DNA of 64,000 nucleotides, from assembly GCA_006247105.1 (NCBI GenBank), contig CM016925.1:1674001-1738000 (forward strand), read 5' to 3'. The notes beneath the pieces were generated by a model. It had not been told where the DNA came from, made no database searches, and saw only the letters and a list, made by a program, of their open reading frames with translations. This DNA is from Giardia muris. Taxonomy: Eukaryota > Fornicata > Diplomonadida > Hexamitidae. A program made the translations under genes and the position numbers. The stretch's first letter is position 1. Each line of letters starts with the position of its first letter. Shown piece after piece: positions 37,279-45,396 of this stretch.

Positions 37279-40200
37279 TGCCTGATACGATCCGGATTCG
37301 GGAGCGCGATCTCTATAGCGTCCCCCCGTTGGTTCTGGACTACCTACGCCGCATTGGGGCGGATTTGAGTGGCTGCGACGTCATGATCGACCGGGAGACC
37401 CTCTGCACAATCTGTTCGACCCGTGGCCGCGCATTGGTTTATAAGACGACTGATTTGGGCTCGTCCCGTGCTGTGGCCCTCGAGACAAGCCCGTTTGGAC
37501 CATCAGACGGGGAGCTAGCCGAGTCGGGAGGCTCTTCGACTCCAATGTTCCGTGATGTTCACCTCTTTCTCTTCCGTACACTTCTTACTGGTGCCCCCTT
37601 AGACCTTCCTCAGTCTGCCATCGCTATAACGGCGGAGGGCTTCGTCCTATGCTTCAACGACTTGCAAAAGGAGTTCAGACGTCTTGCGTGTTGTCTTGTT
37701 CGAAGCAGACTGTACACACAGCTATCTCTGTACCCTACGGAATTCGTAACGAGCGCAGAGGTCGTTGGCCAGCAGGTTATTGCACGAAGCGTCCGCATGG
37801 CTGTGATGAAGCTTCAGGTCCTTGTGGGCACAAGCCTTGGGCGTGCCCTCCTGGTCACCCTTCAGGTCGATGAAAAGTTCGATATAGAAGTCAGTCAGCC
37901 CGATTACCGCGCAGGAAGTATCACCTCATCGCGTGGTCGCGGCCAACGGGCTTGGCGTCTTCGCACCCCCTTCTTCAAAGGCTCGTCAGAACAACGCTCA
38001 CTGACACGGCGCATCTCCATGGCCATTCGCCAGGTGGTTCGAGGTTTCAAGCACCAGGTTCCTGTCAAACCACCTATAAGCCGATCAAACTCCTCGATTA
38101 TGGGGGCTCAACCGCACGCCTACAATGTCCCGCATTCCTTCTGTGTACTCGATAGCGTCACCGAGGTTCTTGGACTACGTACCTCGCGGCTTGCAGAGAT
38201 CCTCGCGTATCTCAAAGCTCTTGGCACAGGCTTCCAAGAGACTGATGCATTAAGTTATCCGGTCGAACTCAAACGAGAGACCCTACTTAGGATGGGGGAG
38301 AAGGGTCTTTATTTGTCTCGCACCGGTGGCCACCGAGATCTACAACGGATCGTTCGCGAAGAAAATAAGGCGACTAGGGGGATGAACCGCAACCTAAAGA
38401 AGCGCACTTGGACCCTCCAGCGCGCAGATGTCAGCGAGATGCTTAATCAGAATATGCTCGATCCTCTCGATCCGACGGTTCCAAATGTTCCACAGACCGC
38501 CCTTCAGCCAGATGACTTAGCTGCCCCACCTCTGAAGCTTGATATGCTGGTACACTTCCCCCTCATACCCAGCGACGATGCTGTTAAGGCATGTCTTGTA
38601 ATGGATCCGATCGTCCGAATTCGTAGCTTCGAGGACTGTGTCCTTCTTATCTTCGAGAACCGGGTCGTGGTCTTCAAGCGGCACGTTTCTCGCCGTAAGG
38701 AGAAGGAAGAGATGGTGCATGGGGAACTATCCTTGTGTACGCTCACGCATACTGCGAATATATCTGCAGACCGTCTTGCTACACTCTTTCCGGACTGTAG
38801 GTTTGTTGGGGCAGCAACAGGGAGTGCAGGGACTGTTGCCTTTGGAGACGAGCAGGGGTTGGTAACGTTCACGGACGCCCAATCGGTTGGTAACGGAGCT
38901 CTCGTACTTCTTTTCACGGTGGTTATTTCGGACGAACATAGGTCTCGTATCATGTCTGAGGGCTTTGGTGCACGTTCTGATGCATTTTCTGGAACCGTTA
39001 CTCATGCCCTACTCTATTATAACTACAACGCTGGGATCATCGCAATCGATTTTCTAAGTACACCGAAGCAGAAGGATGCGATAGGACAAGTCCAAATTCC
39101 GACGGGAGAATCGACAGCTTTATTCATATCACGTATCCCTCTCACGGCCCATATTGCTAACGAAGCTACAAAGAGTACTGCACAGAAGGAGGATTTTGGG
39201 AAGCAGCTTTCGAGATTATTCAATTATCGGCGTAGCTCCCTTGGTCTTGGTTGTCTTTGCTCGATGCGCCCCACTCTAGAAATCCCTCATCCCGCTAGTA
39301 AGGTCGGGTATGTTGTCTCAGGCCAATACCTGCTATCATTCCAACTTCTGGCGGGATTTGTCAGTGTGACCAAGAAGGCTTATCTCTGTGGAGAGGCCGC
39401 CCTCCCTGCAGTCTTCCTATTGGGTAGACGTGCAGATGAGCTACTGAATGAGAAGTACGTTAACCTAATCACGCCCTCGGCACGGTTCTTGCTCGAGGCA
39501 GCACCACAGCGCTCGATTCTCAGCTCTGTGATTTCCTTCTTCAGCGGGAATGCGTCAACTGGCCTTCAAAAGGTCGAAGGAGTTCGGACAACCCTTTTGA
39601 CGACCAATCTTGTTATTTATGGGAGCTCGAAAGCCATCGTGTCGCGTCTAGACGAAGTGGTTAGGCCGTCGCAAGCGATCTTCCCTTATGCCCCGAACAA
39701 TTTTGGGACGGACCTTTGTCTCGAGACGCTCTCAACGGATATGTACGCCTTCCCGCAACATTCGACGGCGATCCTGGGGTATGGTTTTGCGTCAAGACGC
39801 ATCATATCCCAACATATCCGATTGCTTCGTGCGACGAATACTACGAGCATGTTCCTTCTCACTGGGACTGGCTCGCTTCGGACATACTCGAATTATATCG
39901 ATCCCGAGATGCTTAGACGCATCGAAGGGGCGGAGACCGATCGTCGTGCCCTTCGGATGAGCATGCTGGTCGGCGCGGGCCATGGCACACTTCGGCCTTC
40001 GGCGATTCGTACCACACGGGAATATGATACACCTCTAATGATTGATCAGATGCTTGAGATGACCTTCGAGGCATATTGCAGCGGCGACGCCCTATACGAT
40101 ATCAACCTTGACGCCATTCAAGAAACGACGCTGTTGGACTTCATCCGACGCATCACAAATGGAAGCATCATAAGTGCACAGGAAGATCCCATTTGGTGCG

Positions 40201-41783
40201 AGCGTGAGAGCTGGGCGAAGGATAACCAAACCAGTAGTTCTGGTGCATTGACAGAGGAAATTACCACGAGCACTCTCGGGTCTGCTCGAGACGTCATCTC
40301 GAAGCATAATCGTTTATGTCGCCTTTACTTTTTATCTTCGGTCCAGAAGATCGAGACTCTTATCCTCTTGGTGACATTTCTCCACGACCTCGGCCTTTGG
40401 GATGATGAACGTTGTACCCCTGCTTGCAAAGACTCTATTCGGACGGCCATTGAGGCCACGTATGGACTGGTTGCCCTGTTGAAGTTCTTTTATGTGTATA
40501 CCAATAAGGGGCAAGAAGATCCAGCACTTCTGATGCTTGATGATCATAGCTGGGGCTTCTTTGATTATTCCTCTGTCATTCCCGAGTATAATCACACCTT
40601 GACCTGTAGTTACGTTGAGACGACACTTGTCAAGCACTATGAAAAGGTCTGTCGGAACAACCCCATGTCCCGTGAAATCTTTAAGGCCTTGCGAAATACG
40701 AACCTCAACCCTTTGGAAACGATCCTCTCCGCCGTTACTCTATCAATTGAGGGAGTTCCCATTGTGATCGGTATTGTTGGTAGGATTAGTAAGAGCCTCA
40801 TCAAGTTTCAAACAGAATTGGCAGGAGCTTCTATTTCCTCGCATATGGGAGAGCTTCTACAGACCGCTCACCTTTTAGAATGCGTTTGTCTCTATCTTCA
40901 AGCCATCCTGGCGTCTCGCGAAGCAAATGTTGATCTTCTTTCGGTAGAAAGCTATAATGATCTTCCTGAGTGGCTGAATTCATTACCAACAGCACTCCAG
41001 ACTCTCCTCATACAAGTAAGCGATGTCATTAAGGCCATCTGTGGGCGCTTGAATATTATCAATCTATTGGAGCATCGTGCTAAGGACAAGAACCAGGCCA
41101 TACTTGTTAGGATAACACATTCTACGGCCTTTCTAGCCGACTGTTGTCTTCATATCATGTATCGTAACAAAACTGCTCGGATCACTCCCAATGTCTTCAC
41201 TACTGCTCGTGGAGAGGTCAACGACATCCTATGCCAACTCCCAACCAAGACGTATTCCGTTGCCGCAGTCATCGCTAAGTATCATGATTGGACAGCGTTT
41301 GCACGCTATAGTATGGATCTCTTCGAGGTGCAGGACTTCACAGCAGGTGAGCTCGCTCGCTCAATCGCATTCCATCCAAGCCTTACACACTCAACCGCTG
41401 GGCTTGCTGCCTACGGAGTACACATGAAGTCCCAAGATGGGATCATGCGATCCAACATGCCGCTTGAACGGCAGATAGCTCCCTCCGAGGTTGTACCGCT
41501 CCTACCTCAAGGCCTTCTGGATATCATTGGGCAGATCAGTAGCCGTGACGCCCTTGACATTAAGCTCGAGAAGCTTAGCGAACTGTGGCAGGTTCTTCTT
41601 GATGAGCTCGAGGCTAGGAAGTTCGCAATCCGTGGCATCGCCCTTGGAGACCAGAACCAAGCAGATATTGCCAGTTATTTCGTCAAGCTACGGCATATAG
41701 AGAAGCAGGTGAGTCTCGTACGGCCACAGGACGACGCCGTGATGGAGGCTATGTACAAGCTGGCAGAGCGACTCTCCGGGTGA
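37278..41783 (+). CDS. Large beta-propeller/helical protein, possibly a nucleoporin (Nup133-like)
   Basis: The 1501-residue protein has an N-terminal part of about 800 residues rich in short beta strands (repeated segments such as GFVLCFND and DCVLLIFENRVVVFKRH), interrupted by a basic linker at about 210-270. The C-terminal 600 residues are helical with no recognised motif. Propeller-then-solenoid is the plan of scaffold nucleoporins; Nup133 would fit the order and length, but other coat-type proteins (Vps or IFT subunits) would also fit. No signature settles it. The frame's GTG at 37275 is skipped for the ATG at 37278, whose A is the last base of the RPB9-like stop (TGATG). Confidence 0.5.
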   Translation: MPDTIRIRERDLYSVPPLVLDYLRRIGADLSGCDVMIDRETLCTICSTRGRALVYKTTDLGSSRAVALETSPFGPSDGELAESGGSSTPMFRDVHLFLFRTLLTGAPLDLPQSAIAITAEGFVLCFNDLQKEFRRLACCLVRSRLYTQLSLYPTEFVTSAEVVGQQVIARSVRMAVMKLQVLVGTSLGRALLVTLQVDEKFDIEVSQPDYRAGSITSSRGRGQRAWRLRTPFFKGSSEQRSLTRRISMAIRQVVRGFKHQVPVKPPISRSNSSIMGAQPHAYNVPHSFCVLDSVTEVLGLRTSRLAEILAYLKALGTGFQETDALSYPVELKRETLLRMGEKGLYLSRTGGHRDLQRIVREENKATRGMNRNLKKRTWTLQRADVSEMLNQNMLDPLDPTVPNVPQTALQPDDLAAPPLKLDMLVHFPLIPSDDAVKACLVMDPIVRIRSFEDCVLLIFENRVVVFKRHVSRRKEKEEMVHGELSLCTLTHTANISADRLATLFPDCRFVGAATGSAGTVAFGDEQGLVTFTDAQSVGNGALVLLFTVVISDEHRSRIMSEGFGARSDAFSGTVTHALLYYNYNAGIIAIDFLSTPKQKDAIGQVQIPTGESTALFISRIPLTAHIANEATKSTAQKEDFGKQLSRLFNYRRSSLGLGCLCSMRPTLEIPHPASKVGYVVSGQYLLSFQLLAGFVSVTKKAYLCGEAALPAVFLLGRRADELLNEKYVNLITPSARFLLEAAPQRSILSSVISFFSGNASTGLQKVEGVRTTLLTTNLVIYGSSKAIVSRLDEVVRPSQAIFPYAPNNFGTDLCLETLSTDMYAFPQHSTAILGYGFASRRIISQHIRLLRATNTTSMFLLTGTGSLRTYSNYIDPEMLRRIEGAETDRRALRMSMLVGAGHGTLRPSAIRTTREYDTPLMIDQMLEMTFEAYCSGDALYDINLDAIQETTLLDFIRRITNGSIISAQEDPIWCERESWAKDNQTSSSGALTEEITTSTLGSARDVISKHNRLCRLYFLSSVQKIETLILLVTFLHDLGLWDDERCTPACKDSIRTAIEATYGLVALLKFFYVYTNKGQEDPALLMLDDHSWGFFDYSSVIPEYNHTLTCSYVETTLVKHYEKVCRNNPMSREIFKALRNTNLNPLETILSAVTLSIEGVPIVIGIVGRISKSLIKFQTELAGASISSHMGELLQTAHLLECVCLYLQAILASREANVDLLSVESYNDLPEWLNSLPTALQTLLIQVSDVIKAICGRLNIINLLEHRAKDKNQAILVRITHSTAFLADCCLHIMYRNKTARITPNVFTTARGEVNDILCQLPTKTYSVAAVIAKYHDWTAFARYSMDLFEVQDFTAGELARSIAFHPSLTHSTAGLAAYGVHMKSQDGIMRSNMPLERQIAPSEVVPLLPQGLLDIIGQISSRDALDIKLEKLSELWQVLLDELEARKFAIRGIALGDQNQADIASYFVKLRHIEKQVSLVRPQDDAVMEAMYKLAERLSG

Positions 41784-41792
41784 ACTGAACCG

Positions 41793-41798
41793 TTTACT
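41793..41798 (-). terminator. AGTAAA poly(A) signal for eS21
   Basis: On the minus strand AGTAAA begins six bases after the TGA of the eS21 gene, inside the 21-bp convergent gap shared with the upstream large gene on the plus strand. Confidence 0.55.
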
Positions 41799-41804
41799 CA
41801 CGAC

Positions 41805-42089
41805 TCAAATAGGCTGCATGAGATTGTGCTTTTGGGCAAGAAGCATGAGAGCCTCATCCACGCCGCCGCGGCTGCGGATATCCCCACAGAACGCAAACGT
41901 CACGCAGTCGTTCACGCTCTTACAGGCATGGCCGTCGGAGTCGACGTGAGCGATGCTGAACTGAACAGAGGCATGGTCCTTCGGGCCGATGAGGCGGCTC
42001 GTGGCGGAGCACTTGCGAGGAATGTACCTATCCACGACCTTCCCTTCGCTATTCGTCAAGCCAACGACACCCTTCTCGTGAGAATTCAT
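41805..42089 (-). CDS. Ribosomal protein eS21
   Basis: The 94-residue protein carries the eS21 core: VDRYIPRKCSATSRLIGPKDHASVQ is the family's most conserved stretch (shown here in part: DRYIPRKCSA and GPKDHASVQ), followed by the FAFCGDIRSRG block and a C-terminal helix. It is a component of the small ribosomal subunit. The open frame begins with GTG, so the ATG at 42089 is used. This leaves about eleven residues ahead of the point where the family usually starts; a TTG codon at 42057-42059 sits where the canonical Met would be. An out-of-frame ATG lies ten bases upstream of the chosen start. Confidence 0.93.
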   Translation of the reverse strand: MNSHEKGVVGLTNSEGKVVDRYIPRKCSATSRLIGPKDHASVQFSIAHVDSDGHACKSVNDCVTFAFCGDIRSRGGVDEALMLLAQKHNLMQPI

Positions 42090-42138
42090 CACCGGCCATG
42101 GTGGAAAATGACTCGAATTGCAATCAAAACAGTTCCAG

Positions 42139-42930
42139 ATGGATGACGCGCCATATGGAGAGCGAAGTGGGGGTGATGCGGATGCCTATACGGATGCCGA
42201 CCCGACTACTATGAGCCAGACGGAGTCTCACCTCAGCCTTGAGAGTCTAACCAGCGCGGAAGGGCCAACAGGGAACCGCTCCTGGAGATACTTTGATCTG
42301 GATGTAGGACGTCACTGCACTGAGTGTGGACAACTTGGGCATACACGAGACGAGTGCGCGCATCAACGGAATCGACCACTGGTATGTTTCCTTTGTGGAG
42401 AGCGGCACTCCTTCTCCTCATGCCCCGACAAATGCTGTCCCTTCTGCGGCCTTGGTTCTTGTGAGTGTAGAAAGTCCTTGAGAACACAATCATTGCTCAA
42501 TATCGTCTCTCCCGATAAGCTCGCGCACAACTACATCGCAGAATGTTATCGGTGTGGAGGCAAGCATAGCGGGTTGTTCTGCCCTCTTATGAGTGTTATG
42601 AAGCGGTGCAAGTTCTGCTTCCGAGAACATATGTCGGAAGACTGTCCGGAACTATACAAGCAGAAGAAACGCGAGAAGATCATCGGGAAGACCTGCTGCT
42701 TTAATTGTGGCTCTCACAAGCACTATTGGTACGAGTGCCGGATGCGGAAGATTGGTGCGCAGTGGGGTAGGCGTTTCCGGCGAGAGGAGATGCTAGCCAT
42801 CTATAGACTTCAAGATAGCACCCCTACCCCCTCACAAGACTCGGAAGAGAAGCGGTGGACGCCCTCTAAGGGATCGGGTAGTTCTGCACTCAAAAAGAAC
42901 TGGAAGCCTCGAAATGACATCACATCCTAG
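42139..42930 (+). CDS. CCHC zinc-knuckle protein, Air1/Air2-like
   Basis: The 263-residue protein has an acidic, Ser/Thr-rich N-terminus and then about five retroviral-type zinc knuckles between residues 60 and 215: HCTECGQLGHTRDEC, VCFLCGERHSFSSC, CYRCGGKHSGLFC, CKFCFREHMSEDC and CCFNCGSHKHYWYEC. Tandem knuckles of this number and spacing are typical of Air1/Air2, RNA-binding subunits of the nuclear TRAMP complex that marks RNAs for the exosome. The C-terminus is basic and low in complexity. The open frame begins with TTG, so the ATG at 42139 is used. It diverges from eS21 with a 49-bp spacer. Other ZCCHC proteins are possible alternatives. Confidence 0.7.
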   Translation: MDDAPYGERSGGDADAYTDADPTTMSQTESHLSLESLTSAEGPTGNRSWRYFDLDVGRHCTECGQLGHTRDECAHQRNRPLVCFLCGERHSFSSCPDKCCPFCGLGSCECRKSLRTQSLLNIVSPDKLAHNYIAECYRCGGKHSGLFCPLMSVMKRCKFCFREHMSEDCPELYKQKKREKIIGKTCCFNCGSHKHYWYECRMRKIGAQWGRRFRREEMLAIYRLQDSTPTPSQDSEEKRWTPSKGSGSSALKKNWKPRNDITS

Positions 42931-42956
42931 ATATTACTCGTAACACTGTTTAAGCG

Positions 42957-44618
42957 CTATATAAAATGGCCGGAATCCTCGTTATTTATCAGAGAAGCGT
43001 AGTCAACAGCGTCGGTCAAACGAGAACGAGTTATTCTGCTTCCCTTCTTCATCTTGTTACGGAAGAGGAACCAGTAAATGCAGAAGCCTATAACGCTACC
43101 TGCGATGATGAGGATGGCGATCACGATCCCTGCAATTGTTCCTCCACTTAGTCCACACTTTTCACAGAATGTACCAGTACATCCCTTAGAACAGAAACAC
43201 TCAAATGTTGGCAAACACTCACCATGACCAGAGCATGCTGCAGTGCTATCACTAGACGCAAAACAAGATGCAGGGGAGCACGAATTAGTGACAGTATCCA
43301 GCATGTAGAAGGGTCGACATCGACACTCCCACTTTGCAGTGTTATTAATGGGGTTGAGGTGGAACTCGCAGACACCATGCCCGCCACAAATATTTTCGAT
43401 TCTGAAGCACGATCCATCGTTTGGAATGCACATACGGGTGATGGGATCCTTCTCAAAGCCCTGGTCGCATTGGCATCCCCACTGATTTGTGGACTTATCA
43501 AGAACGCAGGTGCCAGCGTTGTTGCAGACAAGACCATCAATTATGCAGGCAGGCTCGGCGCAGATCGTAGTGCTTTCCTTGACGTTGTACCCTCCACGCC
43601 CATCGCTTTCGACCTTATAGTAGGGATGGCCCTTGAGTGGGTCTTTGCACTTTTCACAGAAGTTCCCAATGTAGCCATCGTTGCACTTACAATAACCAAG
43701 TGGCGAGTCACTGTCAGGATAGAGGGTGCACGTCCCGTGTGTGCCGCATTTCGTGTCATTCAGAGTACAAGGCATCTCATTGCACGTGTCTCCAAGGTAC
43801 TCAGATCTACAGAAGCAGAAATTCCACATGCAATGTCCATGACCGCTGCAAGTTACAATTTCGCCGTTGACCTCCTCTGCACCACAGTAGACGATACCAC
43901 AGTCAAGGCCACCGCGATGGGAAGGGCAAGGACCACAATATTCACCAATCGTGTCGTCACTCTCACAATTAGGTTGTATAAGCTGCCCATTGTCATCCTT
44001 CGAGTAGATGGGACATAGATTCGTCTTGCTCTTACCGTCACCGCTTTTAGTGCTGCATGTGAACTTATCGCAAGTGGTGCCATTAAAGTTTTGTCTGCAC
44101 TCGCACCAGGACCTATAATAGTTGTGCAACGACGAGGGTTCGTCCATATGGCACGTGCCACCATTATTGCAATACACTGTTGTGAACATAATATTATCCC
44201 ATGTGGCATTGCAACTCATCACGTTGCAATCGGCGCCCGAAAACCCCTTGGGGCAGACACAATACGACCCCTTGAAGAGGTTTTCGCGGTAGCAGATACC
44301 TCCATTGAAACAATCCGTGTTCCGAGTGCACGTGAAAGTCTCACATCTGGCTCCGCTATAGTTCTCACGACACTGACACACGTTCCCATGAAGCTCGCCC
44401 CCATAATTACAATAATCGTAGTTAGGAGCCGTAGATGTCGTTGCAAGCTCGCAGTAAACACCTTCGAACCCAGGATTGCAAACGCAAGCTCCGTTCTCGC
44501 AACTCCCATGACCGTTGCAAGGCAAACTGTTACCAGTTACCCCGCAATTAGCCGTAGAGGAACTGGCAGTGGCGATACAAAACCCAAGATCAATGAGAAA
44601 GTAGGTGAAAGCCAACAT
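42957..44618 (-). CDS. EGF-repeat, cysteine-rich type I membrane protein (tenascin-like/HCMp)
   Basis: The 553-residue protein starts with a signal peptide (MLAFTYFLIDLGFCIATAS), followed by about ten EGF-like modules of the form NGGxC...CxCxxGFxGxxC, with potential N-glycosylation sites. A single membrane helix near residue 500-522 is followed by a basic tail ending NNEDSGHFI. The tail is not the CRGKA of variant surface proteins, and CxxC pairs are few, so this is not a VSP; it fits Giardia's tenascin-like and high-cysteine membrane proteins. The open frame runs upstream to a TTG, with an in-frame ATG at 44642; the ATG at 44618 is chosen because of the A-rich tract before it and the signal peptide. 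It is probably at the cell surface or secreted through the ER. Confidence 0.85.
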   Translation of the reverse strand: MLAFTYFLIDLGFCIATASSSTANCGVTGNSLPCNGHGSCENGACVCNPGFEGVYCELATTSTAPNYDYCNYGGELHGNVCQCRENYSGARCETFTCTRNTDCFNGGICYRENLFKGSYCVCPKGFSGADCNVMSCNATWDNIMFTTVYCNNGGTCHMDEPSSLHNYYRSWCECRQNFNGTTCDKFTCSTKSGDGKSKTNLCPIYSKDDNGQLIQPNCESDDTIGEYCGPCPSHRGGLDCGIVYCGAEEVNGEIVTCSGHGHCMWNFCFCRSEYLGDTCNEMPCTLNDTKCGTHGTCTLYPDSDSPLGYCKCNDGYIGNFCEKCKDPLKGHPYYKVESDGRGGYNVKESTTICAEPACIIDGLVCNNAGTCVLDKSTNQWGCQCDQGFEKDPITRMCIPNDGSCFRIENICGGHGVCEFHLNPINNTAKWECRCRPFYMLDTVTNSCSPASCFASSDSTAACSGHGECLPTFECFCSKGCTGTFCEKCGLSGGTIAGIVIAILIIAGSVIGFCIYWFLFRNKMKKGSRITRSRLTDAVDYASLINNEDSGHFI

Positions 44619-45396
44619 TTTGGATTGTTCAATTGCAATCATGGATAATGATAGGACGATACTGCTCAAAAAGACCTGAGAAAGGGGTATCGCTATAGAA
44701 TACGTAGGTGCGGTCAAACTGTGTCTGTTCGCAATGCAAGTCCTATATGAAGCTGGGATTCATTGAGATTCTTACGAGATTGGAAGGATGATGATTTGGA
44801 TACGTGTAACCCAGTCTTAATGGCCGAGTGCATGAGGATTGAGCTTAAACTTGTGCTTAGGTTTGAAGTTCTTACCCATAAAATACGAGGGAATGTGTAC
44901 GCTTTGAAAGGAGGCGCTTATAAGCTTATATCCAGCGTTATGTGATACCTCTAGGCCTGATACATTACATTAGGAGACTGAAAGTGGAATCAAATATCTA
45001 CAGTTCCTTTTTTAGTTGCGAGTCTAGAATACTGAGTATACGATTCATAGAAGAGCTGGGAGATATAGGAGAGTGGGGTCCATCTCTACTAGTCATCAGT
45101 GAGGTCATCTAATCCATAACGGAGGGGTTAGATGTCAACTAAAGGCAACGAAGCAGGGGCTGGAACTGTTTTCACGTCTTCTTCACTACATTTGCTATAA
45201 GAGAGTATATAGGAATGAAATGTAACTATTCATTTGATTCTTTAGGGGAAGTCGATATGCTTGGTGTTATAAGTGCCATCGTTAGATTCGTCCCTCCAAA
45301 GAACTTCGGTCATAGTTATCATCTCTGACACCCCATCCTATCACTAGTACGCCTGCAATCTACAAACAAGTGAGTGGATATGAATAGAGCCTATAA
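44619..45396. other. Longest gene-free stretch (about 780 bp), no feature recognised
   Basis: This region lies between two divergent starts, of the EGF-repeat gene and DNA polymerase epsilon. It is visibly more AT-rich than the coding parts and holds many stops in all frames. I looked for tRNA-like T-loops and for the 12-base 3' motif of Giardia non-coding RNAs and found neither. It ends in CTATAA directly before the polymerase ATG, a likely AT-rich initiator. A 60-codon open frame at 44763-44945 has no support. Confidence 0.6.

Noticed and set aside
43224..44018. 264-codon open frame opposite the EGF-repeat gene
   Set aside because: Long antisense frames arise from Cys-rich repeats; the product has no domain and the EGF frame is unmistakable.
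42957..44618. Variant-specific surface protein
   Set aside because: The tail is not CRGKA and the Cys pattern is EGF-like rather than repeated CxxC.
44763..44945. 60-codon open frame in the long gap
   Set aside because: Short, no similarity, no initiator-like tract, and of chance length.
44700..45396. tRNA or Giardia non-coding RNA in the gap
   Set aside because: No T-loop consensus and no CCTTYNHTNAA-type 3' motif on either strand by eye.
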